From Alistipes sp. (lineage in GTDB: Bacteria > Bacteroidota > Bacteroidia > Bacteroidales > Rikenellaceae): a DNA stretch of 64,000 nt. The notes below the pieces were generated by a model, which saw only the letters and a program-made list of their open reading frames with translations, was not told the DNA's origin and ran no database searches. The stretch lies in the NCBI GenBank assembly GCA_017546725.1, contig JAFYRX010000055.1, positions 62,001 through 126,000 on the forward strand. Reading direction: 5' to 3'. Shown here piece after piece: positions 1 to 8,469 of the stretch. A program made the translations under genes and the position numbers. Position 1 is the stretch's first letter. Each line of letters opens with the position of its first letter.

Positions 1-975
1 TTCGGTATTGGAACAAGCGAGGTAGAGATGGCATTGGCATCGCAGTGTATATTGCAGTCTAAACCAAAGAGTATGCGCATAAATGTCGAAGGCGAATTGG
101 GCAATGGTGTTTGCTCGAAGGATATCATCCTCTACATAATCTCGAAATTGGGAACAGGCGGTGGCACAGGTCACTTCGTAGAGTTTGCTGGTTCGGCTAT
201 CCGTTCACTTTCGATGGAGGCTCGTATGACAATCTGCAATATGAGTATCGAGATGGGTGCGCGTGGCGGTATGATTGCCCCCGATGAGGTTACATTCGAA
301 TACCTGAAGGGTCGCGAGTTTGCCCCCAAAGGCGAGGAGTGGGAGAAGGCTGTGGCCTACTGGAAAACACTCTGCTCGGATGAGGATGCCGTATTCGACA
401 AGGAGGTTACATTCGACGCTGCCGACATCGAGCCGATGATTACCTATGGTACTAACCCCGGAATGGGCGTAGCCGTTAGCGGAGCAATCCCTTCGGGCGA
501 GGAGTTGGATGCTACCTCTCGCGTATCGTTCGACAAGTCCCTCAACTATATGGGATTCAAGGCTGGTGACAAGATGGTGGGTAAGAGAGTCGATTACGTT
601 TTTGTCGGCAGTTGTACCAATGGTCGCATAGAGGATTTGAGAGCCTTTGCGCACTTTGTAAAGGGACACAAAAAGGCAGAAGGTGTTACGGCGTGGATAG
701 TCCCAGGCAGCAAGGAGGTGGAGCGTATGGCCATCGAAGAGGGCTTGCGTGACATCTTGCAGGAGGCGGGATTTGAGTTACGACAGCCAGGTTGCTCGGC
801 GTGCCTTGCAATGAACGAGGATAAGATTCCTGCTGGAAAATATTGCGTAGCGACATCAAACCGCAATTTCGAAGGTCGTCAAGGTCCCGATGCTCGCACT
901 CTGTTGGCTGGTCCGTTGGTAGCAGCGGCCGCAGCCATTACAGGCGTTGTAACCGACCCCAGAGAGTTGATGTAG
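1..975 (+). CDS. leuC: 3-isopropylmalate dehydratase large subunit, 5'-truncated by window edge
   Basis: LeuC isomerises 2- to 3-isopropylmalate in leucine synthesis and needs the LeuD subunit. The reading frame is open from base 1; the first residues FGIGTSEVE are a conserved internal LeuC block, so the N-terminal part lies outside the window and the ATG at 28 is not the real start. Two [4Fe-4S] ligand regions of the aconitase family are visible: [11 protein letters not shown] and the CxxC in [10 protein letters not shown]. The C-terminal block [18 protein letters not shown] is typical. It is followed after 22 bp by leuD, then leuB and ilvA, all on the plus strand, so this is the tail of a branched-chain amino acid operon. 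In this family LeuCD can also serve citramalate-based isoleucine synthesis; that role here is only inference. Confidence 0.96.
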   Translation, partial: FGIGTSEVEMALASQCILQSKPKSMRINVEGELGNGVCSKDIILYIISKLGTGGGTGHFVEFAGSAIRSLSMEARMTICNMSIEMGARGGMIAPDEVTFEYLKGREFAPKGEEWEKAVAYWKTLCSDEDAVFDKEVTFDAADIEPMITYGTNPGMGVAVSGAIPSGEELDATSRVSFDKSLNYMGFKAGDKMVGKRVDYVFVGSCTNGRIEDLRAFAHFVKGHKKAEGVTAWIVPGSKEVERMAIEEGLRDILQEAGFELRQPGCSACLAMNEDKIPAGKYCVATSNRNFEGRQGPDARTLLAGPLVAAAAAITGVVTDPRELM

Positions 976-997
976 AACATAAAAGAGTTGAACGAAG

Positions 998-1585
998 ATG
1001 AGAAATAAATTCACTACCCTACTATCAACAGCAGTACCTCTGCCGATAGAGAATATTGACACCGACCAGATTATACCTGCACGCTTTCTGAAGGCCACCA
1101 CTCGCGAAGGATTTGGCGAAAACCTCTTCCGCGACTGGCGTTACGACAGCAATGGCGAGCCGAAGGCCGACTTTGTGATGAACTCACCCATCTACAATGG
1201 CGAGATTCTCGTTGCAGGCAAGAACTTCGGATGTGGCTCAAGCCGCGAGCACGCAGCGTGGGCTATTGACGGCGCAGGATTCAGAGCCGTTGTATCGAGT
1301 TTCTTTGCCGATATATTCCGCAACAACGCACTCAACAATGGTCTGTTGCCCGTAACAGTAAGTCAGGAGATGCTGGAGGCTATTTTCAAGGCCGCAGAGA
1401 GCAATCCCTCGACACAACTCAAGATTGACCTCGAGGCTCAGACTATTGAGATTGAGGGCACATCGTACATAGAGTCATTCGAGATTGCGCCATACAAGAA
1501 ACAGTGCTTGATGAATGGATATGACGATGTGGATTACCTTGTGAGCATTCATCAGGAGATTAAGGATTTTGAACAAAAGAGATAA
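998..1585 (+). CDS. leuD: 3-isopropylmalate dehydratase small subunit
   Basis: The 195-residue protein is the swivel-domain partner of LeuC. It contains the family block [15 protein letters not shown] near residues 70-84 and the N-terminal block [17 protein letters not shown], both diagnostic of LeuD. Length fits the bacterial small subunit (about 190-200 residues). The start at 998 follows leuC by 22 bp with no Shine-Dalgarno sequence, usual in this phylum. It sits between leuC and leuB in a plus-strand operon. Confidence 0.97.
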   Translation: MRNKFTTLLSTAVPLPIENIDTDQIIPARFLKATTREGFGENLFRDWRYDSNGEPKADFVMNSPIYNGEILVAGKNFGCGSSREHAAWAIDGAGFRAVVSSFFADIFRNNALNNGLLPVTVSQEMLEAIFKAAESNPSTQLKIDLEAQTIEIEGTSYIESFEIAPYKKQCLMNGYDDVDYLVSIHQEIKDFEQKR

Positions 1586-1608
1586 TCACATATTTTAAGA
1601 TTACGCAG

Positions 1609-2676
1609 ATGAAGAGTGTAAAGATTGCTGTTCTGCCCGGCGACGGCATCGGCCCCGAGATTGTACGCGAGGCTGTAAAGGTGGTAGATAAGGTAGCAGC
1701 AAAGTTTGATTATAAGATTGAATACTCGCACGGAGTAGTAGGCGCTTCGGCTATAGATGCTGTGGGCAACCCCTACCCTGCTGAGACTCACGAGAAGTGT
1801 ATGGCTGCCGATGCAGTGTTGTTTGGTGCCATTGGCGACCCTCGTTTCGACAACAATCCCGAAGCAAAGGTACGTCCCGAGCAGGGCTTACTCGCTATGC
1901 GCAAGCAGTTGGGCTTGTATGCCAATCTGCGCCCTGTGAATACGTTTGAATCGTTGCTGCACCGCTCACCACTGCGCTACGACTTGGTTGAGGGTGCCGA
2001 TTTCTTATGTGTAAGAGAGTTGACAGGCGGTCTTTACTTTGGTCGCCCGCAAGGTCGCTCGGAAGATGGCCAGACGGCCTACGACACTTGCGTATATACC
2101 AAGGCAGAGATTGAGCGCATATGCCGTCTCGGATTTGAGTATGCAGCACAGCGTCGTGGCAAACTCACCGTCGTAGATAAGGCAAATGTATTGGCTACAT
2201 CACGCCTATGGCGCGAAACAGCCAAGGCTATGGAGAAGGATTATCCCAACGTGGAGGTAGAGTATATGTTCGTAGACAATGCCGCTATGAAGTTAATCCA
2301 GCAGCCCCGCCACTTCGATGTTATCGTAACGGAGAATATGTTTGGCGATATATTGACCGATGAGGCCAGCGTGATTACAGGCTCGCTCGGACTACTGCCA
2401 TCGGCTTCTATTGGTGAGGGAACGTCACTCTTTGAGCCTATACACGGCTCCTACCCGCAAGCGGCAGGCAAGAACATCGCAAACCCGATAGCAACCATTC
2501 TGTCGGCTGCTATGATGTTCGAATATGCATTCTCGGATATGGAAGCAGGTGCTGCTATACGTCGTGCCGTAGCGTTGTCAATCGAGCAGAATGTTGTTAC
2601 GGAGGATATTGCACCCGAAGGCGTAAAGCCATCATCGACAAGCGAGGTGGGAGACTTTATCGCAGCAAACATTTAG
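1609..2676 (+). CDS. leuB: 3-isopropylmalate dehydrogenase
   Basis: This NAD-dependent enzyme oxidatively decarboxylates 3-isopropylmalate to 2-oxoisocaproate. The 355-residue protein shows the isocitrate/isopropylmalate dehydrogenase layout: N-terminal [11 protein letters not shown], substrate-binding [10 protein letters not shown], the catalytic-lysine region [15 protein letters not shown], metal-binding [15 protein letters not shown], and NAD-binding [10 protein letters not shown] followed by [18 protein letters not shown]. Length and motifs are normal. It lies 23 bp after leuD and 21 bp before ilvA. Confidence 0.97.
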   Translation: MKSVKIAVLPGDGIGPEIVREAVKVVDKVAAKFDYKIEYSHGVVGASAIDAVGNPYPAETHEKCMAADAVLFGAIGDPRFDNNPEAKVRPEQGLLAMRKQLGLYANLRPVNTFESLLHRSPLRYDLVEGADFLCVRELTGGLYFGRPQGRSEDGQTAYDTCVYTKAEIERICRLGFEYAAQRRGKLTVVDKANVLATSRLWRETAKAMEKDYPNVEVEYMFVDNAAMKLIQQPRHFDVIVTENMFGDILTDEASVITGSLGLLPSASIGEGTSLFEPIHGSYPQAAGKNIANPIATILSAAMMFEYAFSDMEAGAAIRRAVALSIEQNVVTEDIAPEGVKPSSTSEVGDFIAANI

Positions 2677-2697
2677 TTTTATAGTCAACTTTCAAAG

Positions 2698-3972
2698 ATG
2701 CAAGATATGAATAGTGCTGAAAAATATTTTCCCGCGTTGAATGACGTAATGTCAGCGGAGCATACTCTTGGTGAAATACTGACTGCTACCCCGCTTATGC
2801 ACAATCGCAACCTATCGGACAAGTTCGGGGCTGAGATTATGCTCAAGAGAGAGGACCTGCAGATGGTACGCTCTTACAAGATTCGCGGTGCATATAACAA
2901 GATACGTTCACTCACAAAGGAGCAGACTGAAAGAGGAATATGCTGTGCAAGCGCAGGTAACCACGCGCAAGGAGTGGCTCTGTCGTGCAACAAATTGCAG
3001 ATTGAGGGTAAGATTTTTATGCCCGTAACCACTCCTAAGCAGAAGATTAATCAGGTTAAGATGTTTGGTGGCGAGTTTGTCGAGGTAGTATTGGTAGGCG
3101 ATACATTCGACCAAGCAAACAAGGCTGCCATAGAGACCTGCGAGGCCGAGGGCAAGACTTTCATTCCTCCGTTCAACGACCCCAAAATCATAGAAGGTCA
3201 GGGTACTGTCGGATTGGAGATTCTGCAACAGAGCCGCGTTGCGATTGACTACATATTTGTCCCCATCGGTGGCGGCGGTTTGGCATCAGGTTTGGGAAGT
3301 GTCTGCAAACTAATGTCGCCCAACACGAAGGTTATCGGTGTTGAGCCTGCAGGTGCAGCAGGTATGAAGCAATCATTCGAGAAGGGTGAGGTTGTAGAGT
3401 TAGGCGAGATTGACAAGTTCGTAGATGGCGCAGCCGTACAGAAAGTTGGTGACATCACATTTGAAGTTTGCCGCAAGGTGCTGGATGATATTGTAGTTGT
3501 ACCTGAAGGCAAAGTGTGCTCAACAATTCTTAACCTCTACAATTTTGACGCTATCGTAGTTGAGCCTGCGGGAGCATTGAGCATCAGCGCACTGGACTAC
3601 TACCGCGACCAGATTAAGGGCAAGAATGTAGTCTGCATCGTCAGCGGCAGCAACAACGACATCGTGCGAATGGAGGATATCAAGGAGCGTTCGCTGCTCT
3701 ACGAGGGATTGAAGCACTACTTCGTAGTGAGATTCCCACAACGTGCTGGTGCATTGCAGAATTTCGTAAGCAACGTGTTAGGTCCGCACGATGATATCAC
3801 ATACTTCGAGTACAAGAAGAAGACTAACCGCGAAAAGGGCCCCGTACTCATTGGTATTGAGTTGCAGAATCCCGACGATTTCCAGGGCTTGACAGAGCGT
3901 ATGCGCGAGAGTAATATCGACTACGAATACTTGAACGACAATCCTAACTTGTTCGAGTTCCTGATTGGATAA
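2698..3972 (+). CDS. ilvA: threonine ammonia-lyase (threonine dehydratase), PLP-dependent
   Basis: IlvA converts threonine to 2-oxobutyrate, the first step of isoleucine synthesis. The N-terminal part is a fold-type II PLP enzyme: RSYKIRGAYNKI carries the Schiff-base lysine, and SAGNHAQGVA and the glycine loop PIGGGGLASG bind PLP. The C-terminal part (about residues 340-424, starting near HYFVVRFPQRAGALQNFV) looks like one ACT-type regulatory domain, giving the short form of about 420 residues. A second in-frame ATG at 2707 is an equally plausible start. It lies 21 bp after leuB. No sequence feature here decides between biosynthetic and catabolic regulation; the operon favours biosynthesis. 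Confidence 0.95.
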   Translation: MQDMNSAEKYFPALNDVMSAEHTLGEILTATPLMHNRNLSDKFGAEIMLKREDLQMVRSYKIRGAYNKIRSLTKEQTERGICCASAGNHAQGVALSCNKLQIEGKIFMPVTTPKQKINQVKMFGGEFVEVVLVGDTFDQANKAAIETCEAEGKTFIPPFNDPKIIEGQGTVGLEILQQSRVAIDYIFVPIGGGGLASGLGSVCKLMSPNTKVIGVEPAGAAGMKQSFEKGEVVELGEIDKFVDGAAVQKVGDITFEVCRKVLDDIVVVPEGKVCSTILNLYNFDAIVVEPAGALSISALDYYRDQIKGKNVVCIVSGSNNDIVRMEDIKERSLLYEGLKHYFVVRFPQRAGALQNFVSNVLGPHDDITYFEYKKKTNREKGPVLIGIELQNPDDFQGLTERMRESNIDYEYLNDNPNLFEFLIG

Positions 3973-3991
3973 TACTAAAAACTAAATAAAA

Positions 3992-4366
3992 ATGAGATTA
4001 ATAGGTAATATTATCTGGGTAGTATTTGGCGGATTATTGATTTCGCTGGGTTACCTTTTTGGAGGCTTGGTACTCTGCTTGACTATTGTCGGTATTCCCT
4101 TCGGTGTGCAGATTATGCGCCTCGGAATGTTCGCTTTGTGGCCCTTTGGTGGCGAAGTGAAGCCTACGGATAACGTAATGGGATGCTTGCCTGTATTGAT
4201 GAATGTACTGTGGATTATCTTTGGCGGTATTGAGGTTGCTTTGACTCACCTCACGCTGGGTGTAGCCTTCTGCATCACAATCATCGGCATACCATTTGGT
4301 TTGCAGCACTTTAAGTTGATGATGTATTCGCTGTTGCCCTTCGGCCACAGAGTAGTACGCCGTTAA
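3992..4366 (+). CDS. YccF-like inner membrane protein
   Basis: A 124-residue hydrophobic protein with two similar halves (GNIIWVVFGGLLISLGYLF and MNVLWIIFGGIEVALTHLT), each followed by a CxTIVGIPFGxQ-type segment (LCLTIVGIPFGVQ, FCITIIGIPFGLQ). This duplicated pattern is that of the YccF family of small membrane proteins, whose function is not established. About four membrane segments are likely. It starts 19 bp after ilvA and ends at a terminator, so it is probably the last gene of the leu/ilv transcript; nothing links it functionally to amino acid synthesis. Confidence 0.8.
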   Translation: MRLIGNIIWVVFGGLLISLGYLFGGLVLCLTIVGIPFGVQIMRLGMFALWPFGGEVKPTDNVMGCLPVLMNVLWIIFGGIEVALTHLTLGVAFCITIIGIPFGLQHFKLMMYSLLPFGHRVVRR

Positions 4367-4383
4367 TTGATTACAACCAAATA

Positions 4384-4422
4384 AAAACCTCTCCCGCTGA
4401 CTCATTCTGCGGGAGAGGTTTT
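4384..4422. terminator. bidirectional hairpin terminator between convergent genes
   Basis: A perfect 14-bp inverted repeat (4384-4397 against 4409-4422, loop of 11) with A-rich left and T-rich right flanks. It lies between the plus-strand YccF-like gene and the minus-strand gene ending at 4441 and can serve both strands. Confidence 0.9.
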
Positions 4423-4440
4423 GTTATGTTTGAGACAAGA

Positions 4441-5862
4441 TTACTTGCTGATGGTGAAAACCTGATACAGATTTTTATTGCCATCAAAAGTAATCTCCAC
4501 ATTGTTCTGATTCTCACCCGACATATAAATCTTTATCCTTTGAATTTGCAACTGACTGCTTACGACTGAAGCCATCATAGACCATCCCGACAACATTTCG
4601 CTCATAGTACTATTATCAATATCAGCATATAGGCTTGACTTGGGACTAATATCAATCTTTTTAGGTGAAGACTCCGCACGCAACGTAGTAACATCACGAC
4701 TATTAGATATAGCAAATATTCCTCTGTCGTAAGAAACATACAACGGCATAGATTCCATCTTACCTACATAGCCATTACCTTTGGCCTGCCACTGCGCTTG
4801 GCTCGTTTGTGTGACTATATCACCAATAAGGGATGAATCTTTGCACTCGCAAAGTAAAGTAATAGGAAGGTAATTAGAGGTCGCATTTTGCCCTTTATCC
4901 AAATATAATACTATATCACCCTCTACCCTTGCGAAAACCTCAAGAAAACGGAACCCATTGATTATATTCGCATCGCCCAAAATCCCATCAAGTGGAGGCA
5001 TAGCAATCTCGGACTTGGATGCATTGTTAGCACTTCCTACTATAACTGCCGCTGCAGTCGAAGGAATATATTTCAACAAAGAGCCTTTTATCGGCATCTG
5101 TTGGGCATTAAAGGTTGAAAGATACTCCTGCGATTCTGGCGTTGTAGCAATAGCCGAAAGGTTTATATTGGTTTTATTCTTATTTGTGTCGATACCGATG
5201 ATTGCAAATAAGCCATCAGGGATAATATTTGTATCATCCTTACTCTTAAAATGTTGTCCATTAATAGCCACACGCAACTCACCTCGACTATTCAAGAGCG
5301 TCTCTGATACATCACAAGAGGCAAAACAATTATCACCGAGCCCAAATACCTCAAGATATTCCATTAAATCCAATCCTTCGGTAGCTGTATCCTCAGCCAC
5401 AACAATCATTACTCGGCCATCGGAAATGAGCGCCGAATGAGAGTCGTAACATCCAAAACAATGAGATTCTTTATAAAAAGATATTGAATCATTAGACTTT
5501 GCCTGCTGCTGAAAATATCGCTTTAGGCCTTTACCATCTTTGACCTCAAGAATAAGCATAGCACCTTCGGCGTGAGGCGTTGCACCTAAACACCAAGGTT
5601 GATTTCGATGAATATAATCTTCATCACCAGCAACAAGCGAGGACAAGATTCCAAAGATTGGCGAATTATTGCTATCCAGCATCTTAACCAAGTCTGCAGT
5701 GGATATATCTGCCATAGAACATATCTTCTCAGCATCAACTAATGCCACAATGCTGGCATCGGATGGAATGACCTGTAATGCAGATTGAGCATTTGCAGCA
5801 TTAAAATAAGAACTTGCAACAAGAGCAAAGAATGAAAGTAATAGTTGAAAGAGTCTTTTCAT
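4441..5862 (-). CDS. secreted protein of unknown function, DUF4836-like
   Basis: A 473-residue protein with a clear signal peptide (MKRLFQLLLSFFALVASS, probable cleavage after NAANA). The mature start VIPSDASIVALVDAEKI and the repeated pattern of 'Ala/Val-Ile/Val-x-Gly-Ser' strands resemble the Bacteroidetes DUF4836 family, which has no known function; I assign this from pattern memory only. No catalytic motif is visible. A well-formed minus-strand promoter lies 41 bp upstream and a G9 run sits beyond it, so its expression may be switchable. It is a single-gene unit ending at a bidirectional terminator. Confidence 0.6.
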   Translation of the reverse strand: MKRLFQLLLSFFALVASSYFNAANAQSALQVIPSDASIVALVDAEKICSMADISTADLVKMLDSNNSPIFGILSSLVAGDEDYIHRNQPWCLGATPHAEGAMLILEVKDGKGLKRYFQQQAKSNDSISFYKESHCFGCYDSHSALISDGRVMIVVAEDTATEGLDLMEYLEVFGLGDNCFASCDVSETLLNSRGELRVAINGQHFKSKDDTNIIPDGLFAIIGIDTNKNKTNINLSAIATTPESQEYLSTFNAQQMPIKGSLLKYIPSTAAAVIVGSANNASKSEIAMPPLDGILGDANIINGFRFLEVFARVEGDIVLYLDKGQNATSNYLPITLLCECKDSSLIGDIVTQTSQAQWQAKGNGYVGKMESMPLYVSYDRGIFAISNSRDVTTLRAESSPKKIDISPKSSLYADIDNSTMSEMLSGWSMMASVVSSQLQIQRIKIYMSGENQNNVEITFDGNKNLYQVFTISK

Positions 5863-5902
5863 TTTTCTGTTTATTAAGTTAATAATATTAAAGAACTATA
5901 CA

Positions 5903-5934
5903 CAAAAGTAATACACCGAAAACCTCTTTGCAAA
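5903..5934 (-). promoter_or_regulatory. Bacteroidetes-type promoter for the DUF4836-like gene
   Basis: On the minus strand: -33 element TTTG (5934-5931), 20-nt spacer, -7 element TACTTTTG (5910-5903). This matches the Bacteroides sigma-ABfr consensus TTTG...TAnnTTTG. The start codon at 5862 lies about 40 nt downstream. Confidence 0.75.
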
Positions 5935-5952
5935 TAATCGCAATAGTTTTTC

Positions 5953-5961
5953 GGGGGGGGG
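5953..5961. repeat. homopolymeric G9 tract in an intergenic region
   Basis: Nine consecutive G on the plus strand in otherwise A/T-rich intergenic DNA, about 19 bp upstream of the -33 box of the minus-strand promoter at 5934. Runs of this length are prone to slipped-strand length change. It also lies in the 3' flank of the glucanotransferase gene ending at 6000. Confidence 0.9.
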
Positions 5962-5999
5962 TAATTTTTGACCAATATAAAGCACTTATTGACTAATTT

Positions 6000-8456
6000 C
6001 TAACACTTTCGCTGTGCTACCAAGTCGGCTACGACGGGATTAAACTCATCGGCTGATAGCAATTCTTCGAGCGTAAGGTGCATACGATAACGCCAATAAT
6101 GGTTGGCATCGGCAGGGATATTGATTCGTTCGGCTACGGGGTTAGCAATTCTTAACGACTCATCAACAGCAAGCCAATCCTGCAAAGGCAGAATAGCCAA
6201 CATAGAGCGAGAACGCATATGGCCCGACAATATATCATAGGCCGTCGTCGCCGAACAACTCTCCTCGGCTTCACCCTCACGGTGCAAAACATCACGCCAA
6301 TAGCGTTGTGCGATAGAGCAGTCCTCCTCCCACCAGCCACGAATCGTGGACATATCGTGAGTCGAAGTAGCCGCAACCGAGAGATAGGGATACTGCTCCG
6401 TTGCGCCAAACTCCACGCCAAACTGCTTGGGCATACGCTCAATTTCCAACGATAGGATACGCTCCGACTCCATAACCTCGGCCACACACGCAGGAATCAT
6501 TCCCAGGTCCTCGCCACAAGTGAGCATAGGCGAAGCCTGCATCAACGCGCGCAGACGTTTGAGGGCATTATCGCGCCACATATCGTTATGGCGGTAGTAA
6601 TAAAAATCCTCATACAAGCGCATATATGCTCCTTGCTGTTCTTCGTTTAATGCCGCAAATTTTGCCGTACGGAATCCCTCTATGCGCGGGAAGAATCCAC
6701 ACTGCGAATAGGGATACTCCAAAAACAGGACATCCGTAGAGGTCAAATCGTGAGCAACATCACGCTCTGCATCAAATTCAAAGCCAAAGGATTCAATCTC
6801 CTGAGGAGTATATGGCATAGAGGGATTGAAATGGCCCAACACAGCACTTACGGCATCACGTGGCACCTCCCAGATACGGAAAAAGCCCAATATATGGTCA
6901 ATGCGATAGGCATCGAAATATCGCTCCATCTTCTTCAGGCGGGCACACCACCACGCATAACCATCCTCGGCCATACGTGACCAATTATAGGTCGGGAAAC
7001 CCCAATTCTGCCCATCCTCGGCAAAGGCATCGGGCGGAGCACCTGCCGACATTGTACAGTTATATAGTTCGGGGGCACACCACACATCTACGCTCAACGG
7101 TGCAACTCCGATGGGAATATCGCCCTTCAAGGCAACACCGCGCTGATGCGCATAATCGCGTGCTTGGCATAACTGCTCATCCAAAAGATACTGCACAAAG
7201 GCGTAGAAATAACACTCTGCAGAGTTCGCTGTGATGAAATGCTCTACCTGCTCTGCATCGTATTGAGACAACTCTGGCCACAAGGCGAAATTAACAGTCG
7301 AATATCTGTCACGCAGAACGCAGAACGCCATATAGGGCATAAGCCACGATTTGCTATCAGCAAAGAAACGCACAAACTGCTCGGAACTAATTACACAATC
7401 ACCGCACAGAGCATACAACTCACGCAGGAACTCTATCTTGAGTTTAATTGTTGCTTCATAATCGACCGCATCCTTGTCGTTCAAGCGCTTACCACGACGG
7501 GCGAAACGAGCACGAAGGCTCTTAATAGTCTTGGCCGTTGCCGCATCGGCACACTCTACGCATCGCTTTGCTGCTTCATCAGGGGATAGATACAACGGAT
7601 TCAGCGCAAAAGCCGAGATGGCGTTATAGGGATAAGAGTCTCGGCGTGAGCCATCGGTTGTGGTATCATTAACGGGCAGGAGTTGAATTACAGACATTGC
7701 TGTCTTTGCAGCCCAATCGGCCATAAGTCGCAAATCGGCAAAGTCACCACAACCCCAACTATGTTTACTTCGCAATGAAAAGACGGGGATAGCCACACCA
7801 GCACCTCGCCACGACATCTCATCACGCAAGCGCAGGCCTTGTACTACAACCAGATTATGTTTGTTCGCAGGGAAACTGCGATTACAGCCACTCTCATAGC
7901 GTTTCAGCGAACGAGTCGATGCATCGAGCACCACAAATTTATACTCCGAAGAGAGAACTACGTGCGGTAACGTTACTTGCCATACGGGATACTTGCTGTC
8001 GTTCATCACTACCGCGCGCTTAACATCCCATCCCCCCAACTCTTCACTCTGGCCAACAACGGCCAGCACCTCATCGGGCATTAGCGTTGGTGCTGCAACC
8101 TCCAACTGCACTCCATAAGATGGATTTTCTGGAATAGGTGCAACGTCACGACGGAATACGCACTTGGTAAAAAATGACGAAAAGAGAGGTTGCTCGGCGG
8201 GTGTATCCTGCCAACAATCGAAAATCTCGGCATCAGCACTACAATCTACGGTGTGACATAGCGGCTCTCGGCGAATAACAACGTCTCCACCATCGTGCAA
8301 CTCATAATGATATGTCTCGCCTCTCTTCGCATCACACTCCACAGACCACTGGCCTTCGGCGCAACGCATCATCTGCAGGCTGCGGCCCGTATTGAATACT
8401 ATATGTAAGGACTCCTCCAAAGGAGCAAAATACTCTATATGAAATAGTAAGTGCAT
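6000..8456 (-). CDS. malQ: 4-alpha-glucanotransferase (amylomaltase), large Bacteroidetes form
   Basis: A GH77 disproportionating enzyme acting on malto-oligosaccharides. The 818-residue protein has two N-terminal starch-binding-like beta domains (the second, near residues 120-215, reads GYxVQLEV...VVGQSEELGGWD...W, like CBM20) and then the GH77 barrel: GAGVAIPVFSLRSKHSWGCG, QLLPVNDTT, KGDIPIGVAPLSVDVW, FDAYRIDHILGFFRIW and CGEDLGMIPACV. The catalytic Asp lies in YRIDHILGF and Glu in GEDLG. I chose ATG at 8456; an upstream in-frame ATG at 8489 overlaps the preceding gene. There is no signal peptide, so it is cytoplasmic. It follows the TonB-dependent receptor by 13 bp, so the two are probably co-transcribed. 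Confidence 0.93.
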   Translation of the reverse strand: MHLLFHIEYFAPLEESLHIVFNTGRSLQMMRCAEGQWSVECDAKRGETYHYELHDGGDVVIRREPLCHTVDCSADAEIFDCWQDTPAEQPLFSSFFTKCVFRRDVAPIPENPSYGVQLEVAAPTLMPDEVLAVVGQSEELGGWDVKRAVVMNDSKYPVWQVTLPHVVLSSEYKFVVLDASTRSLKRYESGCNRSFPANKHNLVVVQGLRLRDEMSWRGAGVAIPVFSLRSKHSWGCGDFADLRLMADWAAKTAMSVIQLLPVNDTTTDGSRRDSYPYNAISAFALNPLYLSPDEAAKRCVECADAATAKTIKSLRARFARRGKRLNDKDAVDYEATIKLKIEFLRELYALCGDCVISSEQFVRFFADSKSWLMPYMAFCVLRDRYSTVNFALWPELSQYDAEQVEHFITANSAECYFYAFVQYLLDEQLCQARDYAHQRGVALKGDIPIGVAPLSVDVWCAPELYNCTMSAGAPPDAFAEDGQNWGFPTYNWSRMAEDGYAWWCARLKKMERYFDAYRIDHILGFFRIWEVPRDAVSAVLGHFNPSMPYTPQEIESFGFEFDAERDVAHDLTSTDVLFLEYPYSQCGFFPRIEGFRTAKFAALNEEQQGAYMRLYEDFYYYRHNDMWRDNALKRLRALMQASPMLTCGEDLGMIPACVAEVMESERILSLEIERMPKQFGVEFGATEQYPYLSVAATSTHDMSTIRGWWEEDCSIAQRYWRDVLHREGEAEESCSATTAYDILSGHMRSRSMLAILPLQDWLAVDESLRIANPVAERINIPADANHYWRYRMHLTLEELLSADEFNPVVADLVAQRKC

Positions 8457-8469
8457 AATTTGATTAAAA

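Noticed and set aside
205..669. Long minus-strand frame inside leuC
   Set aside because: It is antisense to a clearly conserved enzyme, has no motif and no start context; a shadow of leuC codon use.
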